In this document: piece by piece, positions 13,080 through 25,466 of the stretch
Position numbering within the stretch: the first letter of the stretch is position 1
Layout of the letters: each line of letters begins with the position of its first letter
Source: Rhipidocladum racemiflorum
Taxonomy: Eukaryota; Streptophyta; Magnoliopsida; Poales; Poaceae
Reading direction: 5' to 3'
Assembly: GCA_036346355.1 (NCBI GenBank)
Contig: CM070576.1
Location: 10,399,558-10,463,557, forward strand
DNA length: 64,000 bases
Program-made: the position numbers and the translations under genes
The notes under the pieces: model-generated
The model's input: only the letters and a program-made list of their open reading frames with translations
Told to the model about the DNA's origin: nothing
Database searches by the model: none

Positions 13080-15850
13080 AGAGTCTTTAAAGTGATTTTG
13101 ATGCATCACCTTCTTCTAAGCATAGGTGTCTAGTTGCCAATGTTTCTAAAGATTTATTCTTTTGGCATCGTAGACTTGGTCATGTTGGTTTTGATCATCT
13201 TACTCGTGTAAGTGGTTTAGATCTTATCGTGGCTGCCTAAGCTTAAGGGTGATAGCAATCTAGTATGTTCTTCTTGTAGACATGGTAAGATGATTGCAGG
13301 TTCACATCCACCTCTTACCATGGTGATGACAAGCAGCTCAGGGCGACTTCTATCTTGATCAGTTGGACCATCTCGAGTTCAATCCTTTGGAGCAAATGGT
13401 ATGTGCTTGTGATTGTTGATGATTTTTCTAGATACTCTTGGGTATACTTTATGGCATCTAAGGATGAGGCTTTTAGTCATTTTAAGTCTTGTTCTTAGGC
13501 TTTCTATTGATCATCCGAGGAGCTCTCAAAGCTATTAGGAGTGATAATGGAACTGAATTCAAAAATGCTTCTTTTAATCACTTTTGTCTTGAAAAGGAAT
13601 TGATCATCAATTTTCATCACCTAGAGTGCCTCCATGAGAATGGTATAGTTGAAAAGGAAAAAGCAGAACATTGGTTGAGATGGCTAGAACCATGTTAGAT
13701 GAACATCACACTCCTAGGAACTTTTGGTAGTGAAGCTATTTCAAGCTGCTTGTTATGTTTCAAGCCAGTGTGTTTTGAGATCAAAATTGGGTAAGACTCC
13801 ATATGAGCTTCGGTTTGGACATAGACATACATTTCTCACTTTCCGAGTTTTGGATGCAAATGCTTTGTCTTGAAATCTAAAATCTTGATAAATTTGAAGC
13901 TAGATCAATGGATGGTATTTTCTTGGATATCTGCTCATACTCATTGGCTATCGTGTGCTTGTTTTGGAGACTAACAAAATTGTGGAAACTTGTGAAGTTA
14001 CTTTTGATGAGGCTAGTCCAGGCACTAGTCAAGTGATGCGGTCTGACGCGCATACATTCAGGAGAAAATCTTTGAAGATGATGATGATGTTGAAGATGAG
14101 GTCTTGATTCTTCCTAATGCACAACAAGATGTAGCACCTTTGGCACCTACTACTACATCACCTCAGCTAACCATCCTCAAGCTACAACATCATCTGTACA
14201 TGCTGAAAATGAAGAAGGAAAAGGAGAAGTCTCAAAGCCAATGCTCCCTTGTACATTCAAAAAATGCATCCATCTGAACAAATGATTGGAGACCTAAATG
14301 AGGAGAGTCACTCGATCGAGTTTATTCATTCGACACTCATGCTCATTCCCTTTAGTTGCTTCTTTTGAACCCAAAGATATATCTCATGCATTATCGGCGA
14401 ATCTTGGATCAATGCCATGCATGAAGAAATAGAAAATTTTGAAGCGAAATAAAGTTTGAAACTTGTCTCACCTCCTCCAGTTTTAATGTTATTGGAACTA
14501 GATGGGTTTTCAAAAAATAAACAAAGTGAGGATGGTGTTGTTGTTAGAAACAAAGGCTAGATTGGTTGCTCAAGGTTACACTCAAATTGAAGGCTTAGAT
14601 TTTGATGAAACCTTTGCTCACTGTTGCTAGAATCAAAGCCATTAGAATCCTTTTAGCTTTTCTTTGCATCAAAGGTTTCAAATTGTATCAAATGGATGTG
14701 AAAAGTGCTTTTCTTAATGGCTACATAAATGAGGAGGTTTATGTCAAGCAACCACACTGGTTTTGAAAATCAAAGTTTCCAAATCATGTGTTCAAACTAT
14801 CAAAAGCTTTGTATGGTTTGAAACAAGCCCCTAGAGCATGGTATGATAGGCTGAAAACCTTTTTACTTGAAAAGGGCTTTTTAATGGGAAAGGTTGACAA
14901 AACTCTCTTTTTACTCAAGCAAGGCAATGATCAACTATTCGTTCAGATTTATGTTGATGATATTATCTTTGGTGGTTCATCTCATGTTTTAGTGTCTAAG
15001 TTTTGAAACAATGAGGAAGGAGTTTGAGATGAGTATGATGGGTGAGTTGACATACTTTTGGGATTTCAAATCAAGCAAGCGAAGGATGGTACTTTTGTAC
15101 ATCAAAGCAAATACGAAAGACTTGCTACATCGCTTTGGAATGGAAAGCGACAAGCCGATCATGACACCCATGGAAGCACTTGCGCTTGACCACGATGAAG
15201 ATGGTGAGCGGTTGATCAAAAGGAATATAGAAGTATGATAGGTTCACTTTTGTACCTCGCTGCATCAGGTCGGATATACAATTTCTGTATGCTTGTGTGC
15301 TCGTTCAAGCTTCCCACGTGCTTCACATCGACAAGGCACATCAAAGGATTTTCGGTATCTTCATGGAACTCAAGATTTTGGCATTTGGCTTTACGCTTCC
15401 TCATGCATTAGTTTGAGATCTTTTACGATGCTGATTTTGGAGGATGTAGAATTGATAGGAAGAAACACTTCTGGTTCATGTCACTTCTTGGGAAATTCTC
15501 TCATTGCATGGTCATCTAGAAAACAATCTTACATTTGCACAATCAAGCTTCTTTGAATGAATATGTGTTCTTTGCTAGTTGTTGTTCTCAAATTCTTTGG
15601 ATAAGTAGCTACACTAAAGATTATGAGGTTAATTTGGATAGTGTTCCTCTTTTGTGTGATAACACTAGTGCAATTTGCATTGCTAAGAACCCGTGCAACA
15701 CTCTAGAACAAAACACATTGACATCAGATTTCACTTTCTTAGAGATCATGTTGAAAAAAGGCAACATTATGCTTCATCATGTGGAATCTTGAACATCAAT
15801 TGGCGAGACATTTTCACAAAACCTTTGTCTTCTTATCGTTTGCTTTTATT
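13080..15850 (+). pseudogene. pol remnant of copia element B (integrase, RT, RNase H)
   Basis: The order is Ty1/copia. A GAG-pre-integrase motif (LFWHRRLGHVGFDHL) lies at about 13,157-13,205. Integrase core pieces lie at about 13,415-13,850, including DDFSRYSWVYF and a later AIRSDNGTEFKN-type segment. Reverse transcriptase pieces include YGLKQAPRAWYDRL (about 14,810) and QIYVDDII at about 14,945-14,970, which holds the catalytic YVDD box. RNase H pieces follow at about 15,440-15,840. Many frameshifts and stops separate them. I do not recognise a protease motif between gag and integrase, so it is either lost or hidden by frameshifts. Confidence 0.85.
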
Positions 15851-17012
15851 CGGGAGAACTTGGGAATTGTTCACCCAATGGGATTGTTTGAGGGAGTTTC
15901 TTTGCCAAGTTCTTTCACTTAATGACTCACTTTATCATATTTCTTTATATGTTATGTAATTGAGCTAATATATGATAATCTAATTATCTCACTTGAACTA
16001 AAATGACATTGCGAATTCACTGGATTGATTACCTATAGCTAAATTCTCTGTGATATCTCACACTTATAGGCTTGATATTGAATCCTCTTGACAAATTTCG
16101 GCTATGAAGCAAGTGTGGTAACAACTTTACTCTTTCATAAGACCTTTTAATCACTATACCATGTTTAAAATCAAAGAAAAATGAAAAGAAAAGGGAATCA
16201 ATAAAAGGGTTGTTAAAAGCAAAAAACCTCAAGTTATGTGCTTGAGGTGCTTTCCTAAAAGATAAGATGTATCTTCAAGCATGCCATTCCCTCAAAGATA
16301 AAGTATGCTTCAAAGCATGCCACTCCTAGAAAATAAAGAAGTATGCTTCAAGCATGCCACATGCAACTTATTGTTTAAAGATTAAATTGGTCTACTAGAT
16401 TGGAGTTGAAACTACTTGCTGCCCTAAGTTGTTAGTTGCTTCAATTTTTAAAGTCTTGCTTTTACCTTTAAGATCTTGCTTAGTACTTGGCTATAGTTGA
16501 CTAAATTGAGGTTGAGATGCATGTCATTCCTAACTTATTAAAATCACATCAAGATCATGTATTTTGCATATTATGTGATATATAAGGTTATATGATCGAA
16601 TGAGGCTCATCTTTTTCTATCTTGGCACTTTCCTTGTTTCTTCTTGTGAAATCTTTTACTCTGGAAAAATTTTGAACTGTTCTCTCTTACATTACTCTTG
16701 ATGAATCCATTGTCAAGGGGAGAAATTTGGGAATCATTGAAAGTTTAAGGAAAAGGAGAAGAAAAAGGGGAGTTGTGTTTGGAAATTTGAGAATTTTGGG
16801 AGAAGTTTGGAGTATTTTGAAATTTTTGGGCGCATTGCACATTCACACACATTTTTCATTCTCAGGGAGATTTTGTTTTGCATTTTGGTCAAAGAGGATT
16901 TCTGTGTTTTCTTACTTTGGTCTTTGATCCTTTGGATTTCAAAATCTTTAGTAAAGTGAATGCCAAATGATCAATTCTAAGTGGTGTTGCCAATGTTTTC
17001 ATCAAAGGAGAT
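15851..17012 (+). other. Post-pol region of B with palindromes and polypurine tract
   Basis: Non-coding. At 16,255-16,365 there are three spaced copies of the palindrome-like motif GTATGCTTCAAGCATGCC. A purine-rich stretch TCAAGGGGAGAAA lies at about 16,713-16,726 and a second, ATCAAAGGAGAT, directly precedes LTR2 (17,001-17,012). Multiple polypurine tracts are a known trait of the Sirevirus lineage. The 16,437-17,012 part is absent from C. Confidence 0.75.
17001..17012 (+). promoter_or_regulatory. Polypurine tract of B next to LTR2
   Basis: ATCAAAGGAGAT immediately upstream of TGTGAAATC. This is the expected site for plus-strand DNA priming during reverse transcription. Confidence 0.7.
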
Positions 17013-18826
17013 TGTGAAATCATGTCTTTGAAAAATTGGCTTTGAACTAAAATTAACTTAGATTTGAATTTGCAAAATGTGTTTGTTCATGTGTTTTGAC
17101 AATTTGACAAGAAAGCGATAGATTACGCATTAAGCGGCAGGACAAAGTTCTCAAGCTTGATAAGTTTCCCATCTGCGACAGACAGTGTTTTGAGTGCATT
17201 TGTGAACATGTTTTTGAGCCCATGGCCAGAAGTCATTTCACATGTACAGCGAAGGCCAGTTTTTCTTGGTCCGTTGTGAACAAGCACCGGTTTGGATAAT
17301 TTCTTGGAACCAGATTTTCACATGTACAACGGACTAATTCTTTTTATCCGTCGTGAATGAACTTTTTCTGAGTTTTACTTTTGTGAAAGCCAGGCGTGCG
17401 TTTGCGCGGGACAAGCACGGGAGTCGTTGTGAACTTGTTTTGAGCTCATGGCCAAAGCCATTTTGCATGTACAATGGACCAACTTTATTTGTCAGTTGTG
17501 AATGTATTTTTCAGCGTTTAGTTGGCTTCTTGGAACAGAAACTTTTCATATACAGCGGACCAACTTTGTTTGTCAGTCGTGAATCGTTTTAGCTCAATTA
17601 GGGTTTTGGCCGATTTGGATTTAATTTTGAATGTGAATTTGAAATTTGTAATGATTTCATGATGCTTCTTTTGAAGTGGACTTTATGCAATACTCATGTG
17701 AGTAGTTGCATGGATTGACATTGAGTCAAGTCGTGGACTTGTGCTCGGTTGTTTTGTGGTTTGTTCATGTGCGGTATTGCTCGAGAGCGAATGTGGTCGA
17801 TGGCGGGACCGGAACTAGGTTCATGGAGGCGAGGGTTCGGGACTAGGTTCGGGAGAGGCAGAGGTCTTGAGTAGTCAAGGATGTCATGCGGGGCGTTAGG
17901 GCTAAGAAGAATGGTGCACATGAAGAATGGTTGAATCACGTGAGAATGGCGGGGGGTCATTCGCGTGCAAAGTGTTAATCACGTAAGTATGGCGGTGTGG
18001 CCATCTGGCGTGCAAAGTGTTAATCGCGTGAGTATGGTAGGGTTGCCATGTCGTGCAAGAGTTGTACTTTCGGCCTGGTTGGGCCAAGTAGAGTTGAGTT
18101 GGATCAGTTCCTTCTAGGGAATAGGAATCGTATTCAGAACTCCTTAATGGGTTGGTGCTTTAAATGGGTGGGGTCTCTGTTGAAGGCACCAAGCGGAAAT
18201 GGCGCATCAAGCCTTGAGCTTGGTTTTAGGGTTGTACTCTTTTGATGAGAGTATTTTAGACAAGAAATAAAGATCGATTCTTCCAAGATTTTTGCGTGCT
18301 CTGATAACCAACCACGTCGCTCTGATATTTTTCTGTTTGGTTCTTGTTTGCATGCTTGTTCTAATTCTAGATTGGTTTTTGATCGTTGAGTTTTATCTTG
18401 ATTTGATCCATCAAAAACCTCTCTAGGGTATTGATCTAGTGTTTCTCAAAGTCTAGTTGATCAATCTTTTGTCGTTCTTGTTTAATCTTGAAGTTTTGAT
18501 TAGATTGATTCTCGTCAAGTTCTGGATCAGTAAGCTTGCGAAGCTCATAACTTTTGATCCATAAGTCGATCGAGCTGATTCTTTTTGGAGTTTCGATTCG
18601 TATTGGAATCTAGTTTCTTGTGTCCAAATTTCAGATCGTTTCGACGGTTGGATCTCCGGGAATTCTCGTTTTACCAAACCTCTGTCATTCTGTTTTGTCG
18701 AAAACGAGGCAATTATTTGGTTACTGTTTTGGGGTGAACTTTTAATAGGTCAAGAATTTGGTTTTAGCTTCCGCACAATCCCATTCACCCCCTCTGATTG
18801 CTATATTCGTCATGCTTGATCCTACA
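17013..18826 (+). repeat. LTR2 of copia element B
   Basis: 1,814 bp with the same ends as LTR1. It is preceded by a polypurine tract, as a 3' LTR would be, yet followed by a canonical primer binding site and gag, as a 5' LTR would be. It therefore served as the shared LTR of two tandem units. Confidence 0.88.
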
Positions 18827-19092
18827 AGTGGTATCAGAGCAAGGTTTCTCTAATCTATCTTAGCAGGTGATTAGATCAATGGATCGTTATTAAACCAAAA
18901 CCATGTGTGTTCGATGGTGTTGATTTTCAGTTTTGGAAGGCCAAGATGGAGGCGTTCATCCAAGCACAGGGCTTCACAATTTGGGAGAAGGTCTACAAGC
19001 CATATGAAGTCCCTGCAAACGACAACGTCAACGACACCAATCGCACACATGTTGAAGCAAAAAGCAAGGCGCGCAACTTGATCATCCAAGGC
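18827..19092 (+). pseudogene. Second primer binding site and truncated gag of B
   Basis: TGGTATCAGAGC at 18,829-18,840 is followed by a gag start at 18,879 that reads about 70 codons with one early in-frame stop. It breaks inside gag at GGCT. The next bases are the extreme end of an LTR, with a 3-base overlap (GCT) between the two sides, which suggests deletion through microhomology. Confidence 0.8.
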
Positions 19093-19117
19093 TATATTCG
19101 TATACTTCGATCCTACA
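19091..19117 (+). repeat. LTR3 remnant of element B
   Basis: The terminal 25-28 bp of the copia LTR, ending CGATCCTACA, directly followed by the right target-site duplication ATAAT (19,118-19,122). In detail (ATACTTCGATCC) it matches the LTR ends of C more closely than LTR1 or LTR2. Confidence 0.85.
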
Positions 19118-19122
19118 ATAAT
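19118..19122. repeat. Target-site duplication, right copy (element B)
   Basis: ATAAT, identical to 8,696-8,700. Confidence 0.88.
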
Positions 19123-19894
19123 AATTTAGAAATAACACAGAATTTAAAATAGCAGTTGTAAAGGAAGTATTTACAGCATAAATAAACATTTGATCATTGA
19201 ATCCAAATACACACCATCCTGATCCAATCCACAACGCTCTCAAGTCCCAATGTTACCTCACCTTATAAAGTCAATCATGTTGCATCCACCCAAAATCCAA
19301 CAAGTAGTTAATATATATATCAACTTACCCAACACTCATAATCCAATTACACATCCATCCATTCCTTTCCATTTCCTTTTAAACCATATCCAGATCCGAA
19401 GTCATCGCTACGCGTGCGAGACTTCCGAACATCCCACTATGGCCAAGAGGGTGGCTACTAGTGGCCCAAAGAGCAAACGCACTAGCCCACAGCCTCCCCA
19501 TAGTGAGGAAAACCTCCAAACACTAGCGGCCCTCCGGAGCACACACTAGTACCGAACTAAAATACCAGACCTCACCAGATTCTCACTTCTACCCAGAATT
19601 CCTTTTCTTTCCAAACCGTTTTGAAAAACCCAAAACTAAAAGTCTATACTTGATATTACATTCCAAGCTGCTCTTGACCGTGACCATGGCTAATCGATTA
19701 GTTTATTTATTTATCTCTGCAAAAATAGTACACTTTACCCACATGACACATTCTAGCAATCATGTAAACCATGCCACATGATACTGGACGTACCCGTTTT
19801 GCAAGACTATGACAAAACCTTTCTAATCATCAGAGTTTAAAACCTTGCACCAGCACCGATGAATGCGCGTCCCTTGCTTATGGTGGTTTTACAG
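19123..19894 (-). repeat. Layer H, segment 2
   Basis: 772 bp between elements B and D, with no coding sequence. Removing B joins it to segment 1, and removing D joins it to segment 3. It is therefore the middle of one long LTR-like sequence in minus orientation. Confidence 0.55.
19890..19894. repeat. Target-site duplication, left copy (element D)
   Basis: TACAG directly before the LTR start TGTGACACC; the partner is at 37,451-37,455. Confidence 0.9.
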
Positions 19895-22095
19895 TGTGAC
19901 ACCGCAGAAGGTGACATTATAGATTTCGACTTGACGGTACGACTTTATACTGAGTTTTTGGGCTTTTTTGAGTGTTTGGGCATCTCCGGGAAAGTTTGGG
20001 CCTTTCGGGAGCAAGTTTGGGCCTACGGGGAAGTAATTGGGCCTTTGGTGGAGGCTCTGGGCCCATGTGGGGGAGTGGGGGGCAGAATTTTTCTGCCCAT
20101 GCGCCCCAAACCCTACTCCCATGCGCCCCCATCCCCTCTCCCCACCTCCTAGCCGCCACCCCCCATCCTCTCCCTTGCGCCCTTGCCTCCACCACCTTGC
20201 GCCTCCACCTCCTAGCCGGCCCTAGCGAGGATTCAACCCCCTCCTTGCTACCACGCCCTTTCCCTACGTTGATCTCTGCATTGGGAAGCTCCGCGACGAG
20301 GAGATCCGGCAGATTCGGAGCGAGGAAGGAGATCGGGAGAACCAGGAGGAGAAGATTAGGCGTTCGTCGATTCGTTGTTCGTCGGGCGAAGGTATGGCAA
20401 TGGGAAGATCTTTTGGGGTGGATTAGGTGCTGATCTAGAAGAGGTTTTGGTGCTTTTAGATCGAAAGGTGGTGCTGCGATTGGATAGAATTGATGGAAAC
20501 TAGAGAATTCATGGCGTTCTGTTCGGGCAGATTGGGCGTCCAACCTAGGGTTTGAGATTTTGCAATTTTAGGATCGGAGTTTTGTCGGCCGCCTGTTGAG
20601 AAAGTTGTAGATAATTTCAATAACTTTTAGTGGACACCAATAACGCATAATTCTGATCAGCCATTTGAAAGGTATGGCTGTTTTTACCGAACGTGTTCAA
20701 AACTGTGACGTGATTGGGACAAATCGGGTTGATCTGTAGATTAGGCAATTTTAGAGGCCGAATAAGTTTTTCCCAATACTCAGAAAAAGCTAGGAAATTT
20801 CCTAAGCTTCATGATGATGTACTCGTTTACCCGATTCGGAGTCCTAGAACTAAAGTTATGCTAGTTGGAAGCCCGCTGTCCCGTAGGGACAAATTCTCTG
20901 TTTTCGCGTTTTAGGGGTTGTTTGCGAAGTCGGGGTAGGGGATCATTCTTGTACTGTTTTGAGGGCATGTTTTGAGTGTGTGGTTTCTATGTGCAGGTGG
21001 TGTGACCCCGGGAGTTCCCTCATCCTCTCGCCAATCCGTCGCCCGCGGTTAAGGCATGTGTATTGTAGTGGTAGCGTCTTAGGGAGCCGTAATGTTTGAT
21101 AATGAGATGGATTACACAGGTTTTATGATATGATGCCTTGATTGACTTTTGCTTGCGACATGATGAAAATGGTTTATTATGATGCTATGCAATGAATAGT
21201 TGAGTTTATGTGCAAGTTGTTTATGTTTAAGACATATGTTGCATACATGGCATGAAAACTGGCCCGGTCGGTGAGAAAGTCATAACTAGTCTGGTAAGGT
21301 CGGTGAGAAAGTTATGACTAATCCGGAGCGCCATTGAGTAAGTCCTACCTCGTGATTCCATCTACAGTTGTGAATGGAAGCGAGGAGTAGGCACCATCCA
21401 TCTACGGGATGGAAGGGGAAAGAGGGTGCATGCTGACGGGTGTGCACTCGGCAATACCGGTATGTGCTTCAAGGAGACATGTGCATTGCATTATATGATG
21501 ATGTTATATGATGATGTCAATGAGATTCATACACTGTGAATATGAGATGTTTATGATGTTGTATATGAAAAGTAGTGATGAAGGTATTGGAATGTGTTTT
21601 CTGGTTCCATTGCAATATACTTGTTGAGTGATGAACTCACGCTTGTGTTTATATTGTATTTCTTAAGTACCATGAAACCGGCATGCGGGAAAAAGGGTTT
21701 AGCTACACATCTACACGTAGCTCCACATAAATTAGACAGTGTTATCATTTGGAGTCATGATAATAAAAGTAATGCCATGAAACTTGGAGAATTGCTTAAC
21801 TGTGTGCTCGGTCTTATTATTTGATTCGTTTAGCTCATGAAGTGGTTGAATGCTTTACCCTGGACTTATATTCTTGCTATGTCACCTGTTATTACTGTTT
21901 TAGATACTTTCCATTATGATATATCTTGTGATAATTTGTTGTTGCTCCGAATCATGGAAAAACAAAGGAGATGCTGCCGAAATTTTTGGTCTTAGCATTT
22001 GCACCTTTGCTGTAATTTATCTTTATTTGTGGTATTTAGATGTTGTTTAGTCTATGTTTGGTAAAATTCAGGCATACTAGATGACGGGTGTTACA
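19895..22095 (+). repeat. 5' LTR of element D
   Basis: 2,201 bp from TGTGACACC to GGTGTTACA. It contains a GC-rich region (about 20,090-20,350), the hairpin palindrome near 20,876-20,891, the structured module (about 21,330-21,475) and the GAGT/ACTC motif (21,622-21,648). Confidence 0.92.
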
Positions 22096-23240
22096 GTTGG
22101 TATCAGAGCGGGCTTTAGGTGTGTGAAATGTGAATGTAGCAAATTACTCTAGAGTAAACTAAAAATGTTGACCTGGAAAAGTAGAAACATGGCATAGGTC
22201 TACTTGTAAAAAAAAATTGACCTTAGGGCAATAACTTTAAAATCTGAAATAGTTTGCTTAACTAATTTAAAACTTGACACACTCTGATGCACAGTAGGAA
22301 GGGTATGGGTATCGTTGCTTACGCTTAAATGTTGTATTTAAGCCTCATTTTGAATGCTATATTTGATAATGTATGCTGCTATGTTTATGAGATAATTGAT
22401 TGAATTGTTCTTGTTATCGTGATAAAGTGGGGTTGTGGTGCTGAAGGGTTTCGGTCACCTTTTTGTTTATAGTAAGGTTGTGGTTTGACGGTATGGCCGG
22501 TTAAAGCCATCACCGAAGAACTATTAACCCTTGCGGGGAAAGAGTGCTTACCTTTTCTGTCGTAGATCGAGTATTTGATTGGAGACGAATAGAAGAGTTC
22601 GTGGTGGATTCCTTCAGATGTTCTTTACCGTTCTAATGATCGGTCTGGCTGGTTTTCTTGGTTTTCGTTGATTAAAATCAAAAGGAAACTCTTTGGGTAT
22701 TGGATTCTCGCGGATTGTTCCGTAGGCGGTTTGTGGTTTTGCCTTCCTTGGTTGAAGACGAAGAAGAAGAGTTGTATGTTCCGCATCTTTTGGTCGCAAT
22801 CTTTGTTTTGACACCCGGTTTTGTTGGTAATGGTGGACTGTCTTGGGGAGGAAACATATGTGGTTGTTGTTCTCCCTATCTAAGAAAGTGTTGAAGTTTC
22901 TCCTTGTGCAGACCTTAAGTTGGGTGGCGTTAAGTTTGAATCTTTATCGAAAAAGATTTGGTGGGACATTTGGTTTTTCCTGGTGCCTCCATCTTCCTTC
23001 TTGGAAACTGTAGATCTTGAGATTTCTTGAAGAGTTTTGGCTTTCAGAGTTGAGCTCTCCTGCATTTCCGTTGGAGTTTTGCTTTCCTCCTTGCTTGGAA
23101 AGGAGAAGTTGTTTATCGGTGTTCGTTCATGTTCTTGAGCTGTAGTGATCTTTAAAGTTGGGTTGCATCCTGTTCGTCAAGAGTAGGTGACCTATGAAGG
23201 TGTTTAGAAAAGTTTTTGTTCGTACTATGTAGTATGTAAC
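22096..23240 (+). other. Interior of D, first part
   Basis: Begins with the primer binding site TGGTATCAGAGC at 22,098-22,109. No coding domain seen. Reverse complement of about 28,650-29,799 in F. Confidence 0.8.
22098..22109 (+). promoter_or_regulatory. Primer binding site of element D (tRNA-iMet)
   Basis: TGGTATCAGAGC, two bases after the LTR end TTACA. Confidence 0.92.
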
Positions 23241-23245
23241 AATGT
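23241..23245. repeat. Target-site duplication, left copy (element F)
   Basis: AATGT, matched at 32,019-32,023. Confidence 0.92.
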
Positions 23246-25452
23246 TGTAACACCCCGGCATTTAATATGCCCGAATGCTACCAAACCTAGACTAAACAAC
23301 ATCTAAATACCACAATTAAACATAAATTACAGCAAAGGCGCACATGCTAAAAACCGAAATTTCGGCAGCATCTCCTTTGTTTTAACTCGAATTGAAGCAA
23401 CAATAATAATAACATGTCAATATAGCATAATGAACGATAGCAATAACATGATCAAACGGACAAACAGCCACCATACCACTATGGTTATCAATTCTATCCA
23501 TCACATGACAAATATGGGCTAATCAATTACTCATAACGACCAACGAATCATCGAAACCATAGATTAGCTTAATGAATTAACCATAACCATAAGGGAAGGA
23601 ACATGTCATTGTTTAAATGTGTGATGCTAAGTGATGACGTGTGACTAGCTCCCTTTCCCGCATGTCGGATTCATGGTACCTAAAAGAAAACAACATAAAC
23701 ACAAGCGTGAGTTCATCACTCAGCAAGTATATTGCAACGGTACAAACATAAACAATTACATAGCAATAATATCTCACATCATGTAAACCATCTCACTCAT
23801 GGTCACATATTATCATCATCATCAATATGTATGAAGTGCAATGTGATGCTATGCTCATGTCTCCTTGGAAACTCATACCGGTATGGTTGAGTACACACCC
23901 GTCGGTGTGCACCCTCTCCCCCCTTCCATCCCGAAGATGGAGGGTGCCTACTCCTCGCTTCCGTTCACCGCGGTGAATGGAATCATGATGTAGGACTTAC
24001 TCATTGGCTCTCCGGATTAGTCATATCTTTCTCACCGACCTTCACGGATTAGTTATGACTTTCTCACCGCCCGGGCCATGTAACATGTCATGCATGCAAT
24101 TATGCCAACATCATATTTAACTCACATAATAACACATGGCATCATAACATAATAAACATGCTCATCATATCATTGGCAATCATAAAAGCATGGCAAGTGA
24201 TCATATATCATGTAGTCAATTCCATCTACTCTCAACAAGCAACCTACAAATCGCTATCCATCACAACACACTTGCCTCAACCATGGGCAACGGATTGGCG
24301 GGAAGTAGAGGGCACTCCCGGGGTCGCACCACCTGCACATAGGTACCACACGCTCACAATCATGTCCACAAAATAGTACGCAAACCCTCATCTACCCCGA
24401 CATTGCCAACTACTCGCAAAACCTAAAAACAGAGGTTCTGTCCCGTCGGGACAGCAGCCTTGCAAAAGGTATAACTTGAGTTCTGGGACTCCAAATCAAT
24501 TAAACGAGTATATCCTCGCGTAGCTTAGGAAATTTCCCAACTTTTTATAGTTATAGGGAAAGACTTATTCGGACTCTAAAGTTATTTAATCTACAAAATA
24601 CCGTGATATGTTCCAATCACATCACAGATTTTAACACGCTCGGTTAAATAGTCATAACTTTCAAACGGCTGATCGGAATTTAACGTTCTTTATGTCCACT
24701 GAAAGATAATGAAATTATCTACAACTTCTTCAACAGGCGGCCGTCCAAATTCGGACTCTAAATTGACCAAAAAAAAACCCTAGGTCGACTGCTCATGCTG
24801 TCCCAAAACAGAAACGTGGCAACATCTAGATCTAATCCAAATTGCTCAATTCCAGCACCACCAATTGATCTAAAAACATGATAAACACCCTTATAACAGT
24901 ACCTAGATCAACCCCAAGGAATCCCATGATCATACCTTCGCCCGACGACCGAAATCTGAATGGATCTCCTCCCGGTTCTCTCCTCGCTCCTCGCTCCAAC
25001 GGATGGATCCACGAGGTGTAGGGGTGGGGAGGCCACCCTAGGGCAGAAAGGGGGTGGAGGAGAGGTGGTGGAGGGGTGGGAAGCAAAGGGGCAAGGGCAG
25101 GGGGGGCGCACGGCCCAGTGGGGGAGGGAGAGAGGGGAGGTGGCGGCTAGGGCTCAAGGGAAGGTGGGGGGCGCACCAATGGGGGCTGGGGCGCACCAAG
25201 GGCCAGGAGGAGGCATTTTACCAGCCCCCACACCCAATCCTAATCCTAAATGGATTCCCACTCCATCCCACCAAAGCCCACAACCCCCACTTATAGGCCC
25301 AAACTCCCCCGGGAAGGCCCAAAACCCCGGAAACGGCCCGAAAACGCTATTAACTTCATACCATATGGTTTGAACCTCCAATTTCATATTTCATAAAGTT
25401 TTTGACCTTAACATTCACGTTAAATAATGTCACACCATTCCGTAGTGTCACA
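23246..25452 (-). repeat. 3' LTR of element F
   Basis: 2,207 bp, closely similar to 29,800-32,018. It carries the GAGT/ACTC motif (about 23,700-23,727), the structured module (about 23,873-24,010) and the palindrome CTGTCCCGTCGGGACAG (24,438-24,454). Confidence 0.92.
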
Positions 25453-25466
25453 TTCTTCCCCCCTTC
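25453..25466 (-). promoter_or_regulatory. Polypurine tract of element F
   Basis: On the minus strand GAAGGGGGGAAGAA directly precedes the 3' LTR. Confidence 0.85.

Larger units (their letters stand above)
8701..19117 (+). mobile_element. Ty1/copia (Sirevirus-like) element B with three LTRs
   Basis: The order is LTR1 (8,701-10,516), interior with gag-pol remnants (10,517-17,012), LTR2 (17,013-18,826), a second primer binding site with the first part of gag (18,827-19,092), then only the last 25-28 bp of a third LTR (to 19,117). The whole set is bounded by a single ATAAT duplication. LTRs begin TGTGAAATC and end GATCCTACA. Ty1/copia identity comes from the domain order gag, integrase, reverse transcriptase, RNase H. 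The Sirevirus-like assignment rests on the long gag with two CCHC knuckles and a coiled-coil-like middle (seen intact in C), the iMet primer site and palindrome-rich LTRs. Confidence 0.88.
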
